Shown here piece by piece: positions 1-11,963 of a stretch of 64,000 nucleotides of DNA. The position numbers and the translations under genes are program-made. Source of the DNA: Anticarsia gemmatalis (Eukaryota; Arthropoda; Insecta; Lepidoptera; Erebidae); contig NC_134754.1 of assembly GCF_050436995.1 (NCBI RefSeq), positions 5,945,001-6,009,000 of the forward strand, in the 5' to 3' direction. The notes under the pieces were generated by a model. That model saw only the letters and a list, made by a program, of their open reading frames with translations. It had not been told where the DNA came from and did no database searches. Positions within the stretch are counted from its first letter, which is position 1. The number at the start of each line of letters is the position of its first letter.

Positions 1-2870
1 TGATGAAAGCACTTTCTCCAGACAATGGAAACGTAAAGCCGTGGTTTAAAAAAAAATTAAATTTCTTTGAAAAATGTTGCGTGCGCGCACTTAACCTCAC
101 TGCAAATATAGTGGGTAAACACAATTGGGTAATCAGAAACAAAATAGCTTTCAATTGAATCATTTAATGTAGAAGTAAACAGGGACTTTCAGAAATTACT
201 TGACGAGCATAAACAGTGAACCAATGTGGTTAAAACTGTGCTCTAAATTTTTTATATCGCTTTAATATTTATCGCTATAATTTCATATTACAGGATGAAT
301 TTTATTATCGTATCGATAATTTATAATGTAACAATATCGTGTCAGTGTTTATCATAATATTCTATATTAAAACTTCAATAACATTTCCAATAAAATAAAT
401 ATGCAAGATTTGCACTATCAGATCTCTACAAATAAAGATAAATAAAATCATGTAAAAACTTAGTGCCGTAATAAAGCGACAGACTCGCCCGAATAAACTC
501 TTAACGAATAGAGCTCCTTTTTCACATTACCGTTAGGCATTCTAAAGCAAGAAACAAAGTATTGAGACAAAGTTTCCAGTTACCTAGTAGTGTCTTTTCA
601 ACGTTCCCCTCGGAATACGTAATTTGTTCATTCATTTCTTTTGTGATTGAAATAACATACATTGTTTTTTGTAACATATTATTATTTACAAAGGGTAGCG
701 TATCCATGTGTGTGTGGATATAATTGTGCTCGGCCCTAAAATATGTTCAATTGAAAAAACAATATTCACGTTTCTTTTGAAAGATATTGCTTGAATCTCA
801 CTACCAAAGAGTCGTGTAAAGAGAATAAAAGAAAAAGGTAAACAGATGTATGGCGAATCACATTTCTTCAGAGGAAGTGTTGTGGTGGGGTAATATTTAA
901 TTATCCCGTGGCGGAAACACGAGGCGGGGTCGCGTTGACCCCACCCGCAAACAAAATGGCCGCCGACGTTACAATTACATTCCTTTATCAACCCGCGGAA
1001 GTCGCCACTTTAATATTTACAAGTCGGGATCACCGAACGGACCTAGTGGCTTTTCCTTCTTTTGTATTTATTCACAATACTGGAAACTTCTGGACATTTA
1101 AATTACATATAAAGTACTATGCTTACACAAACATATCCACATAGAGAATTTATTAATTTAATCACATTTATTACAGCTTTCTTTTCACATTCCTTAAGTC
1201 GTATTAGACACACAATTACGACATGCATCAAATAAAAAAGCAAATAAAACAACCGTCACAATTGGATTAATAAGCGCGTCATAAATTTAAAAAGGTTCGT
1301 CGCGGACGTGTGACATGCTCTTATTAAAACTTCAAGTCGGCTCTCAAACTAGATTTGACCTGACAAGTTCCATCACAACAATTTAAACTTTATCCATAGC
1401 GTATTAAGGCTCTAAATTGATCAGATCAGAACATACTCGTTCGGTTCTCGGTACTTTGTACTGGTAGGACCGATACTCATCCTAAGTTGGCGTGGATAAT
1501 CTTGCACCGCCGCAAATATGCTACTGACGCTGTCTACCGTTTAACTTAAATAACGTAATACATGCGTTAACTGCATAAAAATGACAGTCATAATTACATT
1601 ACATAAGCAGTAAACGTTAGTCTATTATACGGAGACAGCTAAAAATACTTTTTACAAAACTTTTGTTCCACAATCGGGTGTAAATTACAGTCCGCTAGTC
1701 ATGCATGTAAGTTTCATTTTGAAAATAAAAGAAATAAATTTTCTATATTTTTTTTATTCCTACGTAATGTGGACTAATCGAAAATTTTACTTCTTATACA
1801 AACCGAAAATAAAGAATAAATCATTTTAGAATATGTAAAAAATAAAATATCATTTCGCAACCGTAAACTGGCGGGCGCGTTGATGTCTTTTGTATAGTCG
1901 TCAAATTTAACTGTTGGGAACGAATTATCCGCAGAATTTTTTACAGCACAGGTCGTTCACTCTCGCAAAATGGCAATAATTTATGCATGTAACTAAATAA
2001 ATAAATCGACATTTAAAGAGCGAACATTTCGTATCAATCTTAATTAATACACGCGCGAAAGACGAAGAGTGAATAAATTGGTGTATTAAAGGGTGCATGA
2101 GATATTTAATTATTGTCGATTTCGATCAACGCAGGCCAGCACTTGCGTGACATGGACAAAAGGGACAATCTTAAAAGAAGCTGACTTCTGAATACAGTCA
2201 CTTGCAGAAGTGTACACCTTGTGAACATTTTAACGTTTATTGGGTCATAAGTGCAGACTATCAGTTCAAACACAACAATTTTGAAAATGCTCTTCTTCAG
2301 CTTTTTTACAGTAGATTTTTGATCACCTTAATTTTAAAACACATAAAATACACCCTGAAAGTTCACAATCAAAACGATACTGCAGAGCTGATTAACCACG
2401 GAATCATCATAACCACCTAAGGAAGCAATCACAAACAATGCCTATAAACTCAAGTATCATAAAATACAAATATAGAGACAGGACAATTGCAGCATCAATG
2501 GTTATGAACACTTTTCAATTGGACAGTACGATCGCGGTGAACACTTATGCGCGGGCGCCTCCCGCGGTCCGATTAAATGCTCGAGCGGTTCGTGTAATGA
2601 AGCGAGATAAATCAACGGCGTCACACGCACCCGCTCCCGTGACTCATGACCTCATCGCGCAGTTTGTCATTTTATTTGCACTCGTTATTATTGAATCAAG
2701 TTTTCAGCGAGATTGTATCTATTACGAACGCGTAACATAACTCATACGATGCATGTTAAACCGATATGTAAAACACTTATAGTTTTGTTTCTTTTTACTC
2801 ATTTTAACACTGGTTGAATGCTAACCCTTTATAGTTTCTACATACAATTAAGTACATGATACATATTATG
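1..2870. other. Noncoding, no gene seen
   Basis: Mostly AT-rich single-copy-looking sequence. GC-rich pockets lie at about 905-1010 and 2530-2660. Open frames here are short, lack homology to anything I recognise, and have no convincing splice sites. I see no repeat structure. Confidence 0.5.
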
Positions 2871-2872
2871 TA
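2871..2872. other. TA target-site duplication, left
   Basis: TA immediately left of the Tc1-like terminal repeat. It is matched by TA at 4429-4430 on the right side, as expected for Tc1/mariner integration. Confidence 0.85.
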
Positions 2873-4428
2873 CAGCCTTGGCCAGAAGTATTAGGCACCC
2901 CCAATAAAGTTACTACACACTTGTGCTATTTGAATAATGAATAAATATTCTATTGAAAATTGATCTTGGTGTCTTAAATCACTATTAAAAACAATGAGTG
3001 GCAAATTTTAGTGGTCGATTAACAACTGGTGCAACAATGACCAAATATCATAATTTCTTACAACTTTGTTTTTGATGTTTTGTCAGTCTGCATTTGAAAG
3101 TCTAAGCTTAAAGCTAGAACATTTGTGGTTTTGTGATTAAAACGAGAAGAAATCTATCTGAAAATGCCAAAAACAAACGAAATTAGTTTTAAAAATCGTG
3201 TTAATTTCGAACTTTTCCATGAGCAAGGTAAGAATCAGAAAGATATCGCGCAGTTAGTGAAATGTTCGTGGTGTTCAGTGCAATCAGCTATTAAATGATT
3301 CGCTGAGACTAGCATTCACACAAATAAACCAAGAACAGGCAGAAAACGAGTGCCTACTAGCCGTCAGAATAGGAAACTTATCTGTGGGTTTGTAAAACAC
3401 AGAAAAAAAACTTCTTTGGAGCTCGCTGCCGCTTTAACTGAAGAGATTGGAAACCCGATAAGCACTCGAACTGCAAGACAGAGGCTGGTAGAAGAAGGCT
3501 TAAAAGGTTGCAAAGTCAGGAAGCATCCGTGGCTTTCAGGAGGCGACAAAAGAAAACGACTTGAGTGGGCTCTGAGACACCAACATTTCACGAAGGAGGA
3601 TTGGTCTAATGTGCTGTGGTGTGATGACTTCCAACTTGAGGCTAGTTTTACTAATTCAGTCTATAACACAATAACAACGATCAATGTAATGTTAGTCTGC
3701 AATCTTAAATGTTATAAGGTTTTGTAATGTGTGATTTTTTTTCTAATTTACAGGTATTTTAAACACCAGGTGTGGCGTTCGTGAGGCGACGCAGAGGTGA
3801 AGATTATCACCTAGATTGCGTAGTCTCACGCATAAAACACGGCGCAGACAATGTAATGATTTGGGGTTGAATGGCTGCTGATGGAGTCGGTCAAATGTTC
3901 AATTGCAAAACTCGCATAAAAAGTGAAAAGTACATTAATGTGCTGGAAACTGCTCTCGTACCTTCGTTTTCGTGTTTTTTAAGTGACACTAACCTAAATC
4001 GTGAAATTCCATCAAGGCATTGCTTTGTGTCACAAGTCAGCCACCACGTTGCGCTGGTTTACTGATAATTGTATTGATCCGTTGAATTGGCTTGTCCAGT
4101 CCCTGGACCTAAGCCCTATTAAGCATTTGTGATGTATTTTAAGAAGAAAAAATAACAGAACACTCGAAAACATCAAAAACTGCTTCAAAAAACGAGTTAG
4201 TGCAAAAATGGGATGCATTTTCAACAGAGGATTGTACAAAACTTGTACGTAGTATGACCACAGAGATGCTGCTGTCATAAAATCAAAGGGTGACTTAACA
4301 AAGTATTGGTGTTTTTATAATGTTCTAATGGAAATAAAGTACTTTAGTCATTACAATTAGTTTTATTTCTCTGTAATCTTGAAATATGCAGTAATTTATA
4401 GGGTGCCTAATACTTTTGGCCAAGGCTG
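2873..4428 (+). mobile_element. Tc1-like DNA transposon, degenerate copy (1556 bp)
   Basis: Both ends carry inverted repeats of 28 bp that begin CAGCCTTGGCCA and end in GGCACCC. They differ at a single base. TA dinucleotides flank the element on both sides. The interior holds a broken transposase reading on the plus strand from 3164. The good preservation of the ends beside a coding region with many stops suggests either that the copy arrived already defective or that its age is moderate. It lies inside the presumed LSD1 intron, antisense to that gene. Confidence 0.93.
3164..4300 (+). pseudogene. Tc1-family transposase, broken
   Basis: Translation starts at ATG 3164 with a paired-like helix-turn-helix that includes the FHEQGKNQKDIAQLV stretch, and meets a TGA stop at 3296-3298 after 44 codons. 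The same frame then continues with a PRTGRKR linker, a second DNA-binding part and LWCDD, which carries the first catalytic aspartate. After about 3650 the homology is interrupted by a roughly 120-base insertion. It resumes with VRRRRGEDYH and NVMIWG, ending in another stop. Further right, LNWLVQSLDLSPIKHL corresponds to the usual Tc1 region after the second aspartate, again broken by stops. No functional enzyme can be made from this copy. The family assignment is firm; the subfamily is not determined. Confidence 0.9.
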
Positions 4429-4430
4429 TA

Positions 4431-7400
4431 TATGATTTCATATTAATTGTCAATAGCTTGTAGCCGTGTAATGTTCACAAGGCGTCGAATTTATTGATAA
4501 CGATATTTGTCAAGAAATCAGACTCGTCATTATTGACGACCACGATGTTAGAAGATCTAAATGTGCTAAAAAATGTAAACTTTGGTACTCATTTCTTTTT
4601 ACAATATTAATAACAATACGCCTGTTATGTTCAAAGAAGTATTAAAGACCGCCAATTTCGCCTATTACAAAGTTACACGTCAATGCAGTATACCGGGCGC
4701 GTTACCTACTCATTAGAATAAAGTAATATAAATTAGCAAAGACAAAGATAACCCGAAACACACTCTACTGCTTAGATCTTAAAGGCAATCAGTAAACGTA
4801 TAGAAGTATATAATTTAATACAAGATGCAAAGCGCTACACGTATCTAAGAAAGGCCTACATCCGACAATAGGTAACTTCAAGTTATGAGTGATGATAATA
4901 ACGTTGAATAGTTTTCCGTATACCATGAAATACGCTAAGGTACGTGTGGCCTGACATATTGAACTCCTGCCAGCAATATTGAATATTCATGTGTCATAGA
5001 ACTTCTCAAGCCTCACGAGGCATTTCACATTCCAATACGAAATAGTCCGTATTTATGATGCAGCTATTTATGGTATTCTAGATCCAATTTACATGAAACT
5101 AAATAATTATGTCGGTGACCGTCAAGATTATAAATATGTCATTTGGTTGGTCGGAAAAGAAATAACTTTCAAGACCCAAAATTTGTTGACATTACTAGTA
5201 ATTAATTAAATTTTAAAATCCACCCGTATATCACCAATTTGATTAATACTTCACTTCAAAATCGTAGTGCCATTATTTTAATCTCGAGAGTAATAAATTG
5301 GTATATTAGATAATGGAACTAAAGCTATGTTTAACCGCAAGCTTTACGTCCTTGAGTATTTTTAACTTTGGCAATAATAATAGTTACTCATACCATACAT
5401 TAACAGAGAGATATTACATTAATTCTTGTGTGACAGAATATATAATTGGCAATTTATCTAAATGTAGAGTTAAATTCGAAAGCAACAAATTTTAAAATGC
5501 AATTTAAGATTAAGTACGTAGCCCTCCAACGTTTTAAGTAGAAACAATAAATTCATCGACACTAATTGGTGGTTTTCTCCCATTTATCAGCTCATTACAT
5601 CACAGTAGCGCGAATAAAATAAAATATGTGTGCGGAGCGGTCCGTGCGCCGTGGGCAGATCATTCGCATGCGATAAGCGTCGGTCAGGCACATCGTAAAT
5701 TCAAAGAGCAGGCCCTGCCGAACTACAGACCTGATTGTGAGCCTTAATCAGTTGTATGCCTACTCGCTGCCTCGGCCGCCGGTACCGCGCCGCTCCTCTG
5801 CGCCTGTGCCCAGTCTTCATACGACGCGGCCATCTCTTAACTGAGCAATGAGCGCGTATATTATCAATTTAAATACATACTATTAAAACTACACTATTTC
5901 ATACTATAGCAGCAATATCATATTTTTAATTATTGGACATAATAATAAAGCCTGTCAGCATATCGTATTTATCATCCCACTTGATATTCGCTCGTTCTTC
6001 GAATAATTCCAATCAAATGCCGTTCACACCTTATTTATTTAAATTAAGCAATCATAAACCGGAAAATCTGCCTACATATATTTAATGATCAGAAATGATA
6101 TCGGAATAAAACTTTCACAGTATTTCACGCGCGTAATTAATCGGAAATATAATAGTTTGTTTAAAATGTTACATTTTAAGCACATTCCATGCTTTTGTAC
6201 ACCAAATACGAATGTTTGGAAATGGATCCACAGTGCGACTACAAATCCGAATTTATTCGAGCGGCTGCGCTTTGAAGACGGCTACTGCGTTGCATGCATG
6301 CAGATGAGCGAACAACGTTTAATCGTTTAATGGAGACTGCATTAATGTATCAGATTGAATGTTTATTTTTTTGTTCAAAATAAAATTACCCTTACCCACT
6401 TACACTCGTCTTATTGTTATTGAAATCTTTTGCACATATATGTGTCATGAACTTGTAGTCCTGTAGCCATAATATTAAATTTAACCCATTACTATACTAT
6501 GAATGAAATTACTATCCGAAGTGAAAGTAGGTTCAGGTTTTGTGTCCAGGACGTTGACCAACTTACGTTGAAGTCTATTGGAACAATATTATCCTACAAA
6601 TTGTTGATAAATCAATAATAAATACGAATACAATACACAATAATACGTTGTTGAAATTGTAAACACAATAAATGCAATACACAGCTCGTGACTCGAGCAC
6701 CAGTGAACTTTAAAATCGAAAACATTGTTTCGAAAATTAATCGATATTAAAGCCACGGTATCGATAGCATTTACAAAGCATGCACGCGTGCGGCAGAAGC
6801 ATTGGCAATACAAACATCGCCCCACAATTCCATTATAACATTCTACCGTACGAGAAAATAAAAGGTCTCAAATTTACATAGCACGAGTGACCCGATCCGC
6901 AGCTCTCGGTGGAAAACCACAAAATTCACGACGTCCCTTTTCAACATGCCGCTGCATTTAGCGATATGAGAAGAGAAAGAGCAGAGGAAATAGATGTTGC
7001 TGTACTAGTGGCGTGTAGTAAATGTCATGCAGAACAAAATTTCAATTTCATTTTCAAACATTGGTTATGCGCGTGAGTTACAACGTTCGTGCACGTAGCA
7101 GCATAACTACTTTTGTATGAACATCTCGCGTCGACTCAAAACTTTTTGACCTATCATAAAAATCATAGGGATCATAAATTGTCTTCTTTCCCTCCACAAG
7201 GCCTGCCGATAAATTGTAAATAAATCCTATAAGCCAGATACTGTCGCAACTTTAATAGAATCTGGAGCAAATGTAATGTAAATGTAAATTTTACAGTGGC
7301 CCAAGGCTCTGATCAAGCATTGGCACTGACTATAGATCAAACTTCAAGATAATGGAATAACTAGATTACGTACCTAGTTCTATGTAGATCACGTTCAAAG

Positions 7401-10325
7401 GACAACATTTTAGGGCTGTTAACAACAGAAGACTAGATACGAGTTAACTAAAATTGGACGTAAAAAAGGGTCATCACGACATGAAGTAGTGACACAATAT
7501 TAGCAATGTAACAAAGCTTAGCACGTAATCTTAGTCTACAAGAATAAATGAAATAATCATCTCATAACGCAACTACTAAAAGGGTAGTAGAACGACAAAG
7601 CGGACAATGTTATCTGAACGTCAATCTATCGATCACGCAATTACCTATAGATAAATGTTGCGCAAATGCACGCGATATTTTAGCGGCCATTAACCGGTCC
7701 ACGTAACACATAACCATGGCAATTAGTACATAGTCCGGTGAGCGACAGCGTGCCTAAACCGATTATATCCAGCTTTATCGCGAGATCGCCGCCGTGCTCC
7801 TGCTACAGCAACAATACACGTGAACAGATTCCTACGCCATGACCGACACGCACAACAAACCAGATCAACTTACTGCACGAGCAACAACAATTTTCGCCGA
7901 TTTCCAACCGGACACTACGACAAATATCTACCAGCTTATCAAAGCGCGCGTTCCTGCAACTGGAATTGCAGTGTTATTCTGAAATCATAATTCTTGTAAA
8001 ACATGACAGCGACAACGCCAGTATAAACAAAATAGTGACAAAGATTGATAGAGGACTAACAAACAAATAATATTAGAGTAAACAAGGTGCCCTTCGGAAC
8101 CTGGTAAGCGGAAAGGTTTTACTAACAGCAATATATTTTACCGGCACCCTCGTCGTGCAAGCGAAAATTGCATTAACATTTTTTGACAGTCACTAGTCGA
8201 AGCGATGACGAGGACGTTTAGTCTCAGCGCTGACAGTGAAAAATTACGACTCCCAGGTCGGCGTTGGCAGTGCGATCGCTCGATAGTTCCTAATGTATCG
8301 CTGTCAATCGCATGTTTTGACGTGCGGAATCACTCCTTACTATCTGAGAGCCGACGCAGCCTCTGGTGGCGCAACGATCGCTTAGTCATCACGAGTAATA
8401 GAAGCGTCACCTCCTCTCTTTTGCAATTTAAATGACAGCAATGTGCCTTCTAAAACGTATGCAAGAAATTATCACTTAACAAAGTTCCGTCTGAAGCATT
8501 TCATACCACCAGATTAAACAAGTGTTAAAACGTGTGTGAGTATTTCACTAGTTGTCAGCACAAACGCAAGGTTTACGATTGCAGATGTTGCGTAAAATCC
8601 ATGAATAAGAACATAAAATACTCTTCTGTAAACCTCAGCAAACCGCCCTACATGCAAATCAAGTCACGGTTCGACCTAAATTACTAGTTGACTACATCTA
8701 ACTGTGACTGACTCAGTGAAGCCGAGTAATGAGCTAAATTATATCCATCAGACAACGACACCACCACAATTATGTCGCAATTGATGCCAAATCTAAATTT
8801 TTAAGAAAAACAGCTCTATTATAAAGAGATTTGGCGATGACGGATGCGCATAATATCAACATTATTTGACCAACCATCACACGTAATTACATGAAATCGT
8901 CTCCAAGATATTGTCTACGGCTATTCAAATAGCAAATTACGTTTTCTCAGAAATGCTCACTTCCCCACCATTAAAACTGTTTAATAATTGATTTATGTTC
9001 CAAGTGATTTCATGATTCACTGATACTTGTCCTATCTGTAAAATCTAACACGTATTTGTCAGACCATTACATAGACTACTACATGACTGTTACCGTAATA
9101 ATTCAACTACGTATATTAAACTACAATTTCTCACGAATTCCTTAATTCCTATGCAATGGACCAAATCTTTGTCAAGTTACTTAACGAAAGTTATTGCAGC
9201 TCATAACTTAGCTTGCATATTTTATACGAAGACATGAAGTAAATTAAGCAACAATATGGATGTAGCTTGGTACAATTATTCGTGTGTTCAACAAGCCCGG
9301 AGGCTGTACGACAACGTCGCGACGACTGCGCTCTCACGCAAATGCCAGCGTTATGAAACCGCTGCGAGGTTGAAGCCCTATACCGATAAACCATTACTCA
9401 TAGACCCGTGCAGTTCCGCTCGTGTTCCTTTTTCGGTCTTTAGCATTAACAGTCAGACGGGATGTGATAGAGATCTTCATAAATTGGTTACGGCGAGAGT
9501 ATTGTTATATTACTGGCATTACGTTCCCCGAGAGCGTTCTATGTGTCACCGTTTGCTCCAGTTTTACGGACACGCCAACATTGCCGTGGGAAGTGGTTGC
9601 GCACTGTAATTGCACTCTATGACATCAAAATATGTTCTGAATTAAGATATCGCCTCAACAATGTGACAAGCTTGATGTAATTTATTATGCGTTCTTCACA
9701 TTGAGACTAGTCTTATGTATTTGTAGAGAGGCATGTCAGTTTGATTCAATTAATTATTCAAGTTGGTTCAAGCAACTATTTGCAAAATTGTACAAAATAA
9801 TTGTTTAATACGGGCGATGTATTGCTTTATATGTATACGACGTGATTTATCATTTATTTGCGATTTGTATAATTGAAATAGTTGAGAGGACAGAATAACT
9901 CAGTGTTTCAGTGTGCGGTCTGGCCATTCAATCAGAGTCGGCTTTGTCAACCGATACTTGTAGGTGCGCGTGCGCAGATCAATTTGCTCGCGATCTCGAT
10001 AGCGTGAGATAGTCAATCTCTAACGAGCTACCGACCGGTCTAGTACTTCACCACTTACTTTGCTCTCTATATGTTTCAAGTCAAAAATGTTATTTCTACC
10101 TTGATGTCATATAATGCGATTTATAAATAGGCTGTTCATAACTTTCATGAACGTTGTAGTTGTTAAATACTAGTTCAGAATATCTAGTGCCGTGTTTTAA
10201 AGCTGTTTCGCTACCGGACATAGACTTGATGAGAAAGCAAAGGGAATATCCCTTGACGCCCACAATTTGTATAAAATCTTTAATTATTCTCAATCTGACT
10301 CCCTACACCTTTTTCCGAATTAAAA
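4431..10325. other. Noncoding, CpG-rich pockets, no gene recognised
   Basis: AT-rich sequence with CpG-dense pockets near 5630-5860, 7740-7960 and 8190-8420. Plus-strand frames at 8205-8435 (76 residues, rich in Ser and Arg) and 9256-9609 (117 residues) are open, but they match no family I know and show no conserved-looking composition, so I treat them as chance. No long repeats seen. Confidence 0.45.
5630..5860 (-). promoter_or_regulatory. CpG-rich island with possible start region
   Basis: This block is far more GC- and CpG-rich than its surroundings. On the minus strand a TCAGT initiator-like motif (about 5840) precedes an ATG at 5831-5833 in a good context. From it a 29-codon frame (5833-5744) runs MAASYEDWAQAQRSG and so on to a TAA. 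A possible donor, GTAGGC, lies inside this frame. It could be a promoter with the first exon of a transcript continuing left of here, or simply an enhancer. I do not recognise the peptide. Confidence 0.25.
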
Positions 10326-10575
10326 CTAGCTGACCCGCGCAACTTCACTTGCGTCACATGAGAGAGATTGGGTCACAAACGTCCCGGTTTCTGTGAAAAA
10401 AAATACTGGAACTCTGCTCCTATTCGTCGTAGCGTGATGTTAAATAGCCTATAGCCTTCCTCAATAAATAGGCTATCCAACACTAACACATTTTTTCAAT
10501 TCGCACAAGTAGTTCTTGAGATTAGAGCGTTCAACCAAACAAACAAATTCTACAATTTTATAATATAAGTATAAA
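10326..10575 (-). mobile_element. Non-autonomous Helitron (about 250 bp)
   Basis: Read on the minus strand, the element ends in GCGCGGGTCAGCTAG followed by T, the usual 3' end of a very common lepidopteran Helitron-derived repeat. The body contains the family's ACTTCACTTGCGTCACAT, CTCCTATTCGTCGTAGCG and GCCTATAGCCTTCCTC blocks (given here as on the plus strand). The 5' end near 10575 has drifted from the usual TC start. The family is recognised from memory. There is no coding capacity. Confidence 0.75.
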
Positions 10576-11431
10576 TTACATATTATTATATTTTTATTCC
10601 TAAAACCACGCGATTTTCTAGTTTCCACCGACTAATTGGAGCTATGGCACATTTGCATACTTTATTCCGCTATTAGTCCACAGATAAGGGTTACCTTAAG
10701 GCATTTATGGCAGGACATAATTTTCGAATTCAATATCTTAAAATGTCATAGATAATAAATTTTCAATAAACAGCAAACGTGGAGGGTTACAGCTGCCAGT
10801 CACTTTCATTTCTCGCGTGAATAGAATCAGTTCCGTTGGAGTGGCGCCTTAATCGTATGTCTTACACAATTTTGACTCAAAGCTTTGCCAATAAGGAGAG
10901 ATTTAAATAATATTCAAATAACTATAACTCATAGAGTTGACGCTGTTTTCGAATGCTTTGAAAGATTAAGTCATACTTGAACACTGAATAAATCATTGGT
11001 GTATAAACGTAAACAATCTAATTTGTTCCTTTAAACATGATATATTTCAACCTCCTAAACTAGAGCAAGCATTTATTACAACGAAAGTGTAATCGAGCAA
11101 GAAAGTTACGCAGTCACAACCAAGGACAACATTGTAAGAAGGAACTTGAGAAAGTGACGATTCTTTTCACATGTAATCTGTTTACGGCTGAAATACAAAA
11201 TTATCTCCCAAACATATGAAGTTTGCCAGTGGGCAATCAATCATAGCAACTGAAGGGGCGCGAAAAGCCGCAGACGCGGGAACCGACGGAAGGCACTCTT
11301 ATGAAAGCAACGAATAATACACCACGAATCAATCATAGATTTTGCGTCGATCCATCAAAAATTTTCATTGAAAAAATAACCATGTTATTATAATTCGATA
11401 CGTGGCTCTCTGTAAACTTTTTACTTTCATA
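10576..11431. other. Noncoding, nothing recognised
   Basis: AT-rich spacer between two Helitrons. No frame, repeat or RNA structure that I can support. Confidence 0.5.
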
Positions 11432-11963
11432 TCTACTATATAAAAATAAGTCGGGTTTTCCTTCCTGACGCTATAACTCCAGAACGCACGAACCGATTTC
11501 CACGGTTTTGGATTCGTTGGAAAGGTCTCGAGCTCCGCGAGGTTTATAGCAAAGAAAATTCAGGAAAAAATTCAACAGAAAGGCGAAAAAACAGAGAAAA
11601 TCATTTTTCTCATACAGCGCCATCTCTGATACATAGCATGTACTACATACCAATATTTGTATCGTATTTCTTTTAATATTTTTATTTGACAGCTACTCAT
11701 TGTAGATGGTGCCGGTGCGTGATATATTGTTTGACAGAGAATTTCATGTGAAAAAACGGTATTGTGTTCAAAAAAGTAAAAAATATAAGTTATTCGTTTC
11801 CTAACATTTTAATTGGAAACCAACAAATCAATTACGTGTATTGTGCAGATTTTTATTCGATTTCAACAGCAGGCATTTTGTCTTTAAGGTGGTAAGTTAA
11901 ACTGTGTAAATTATGTGGATCGTGCATTTGAGGTTAAATTCACTACTCTGTCCATAGTCCAAA

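Noticed and set aside
9256..9609. 117-residue open frame, plus strand
   Set aside because: No recognisable motif, no supporting splice sites or promoter, composition like translated noncoding DNA; overlapped by other open frames.
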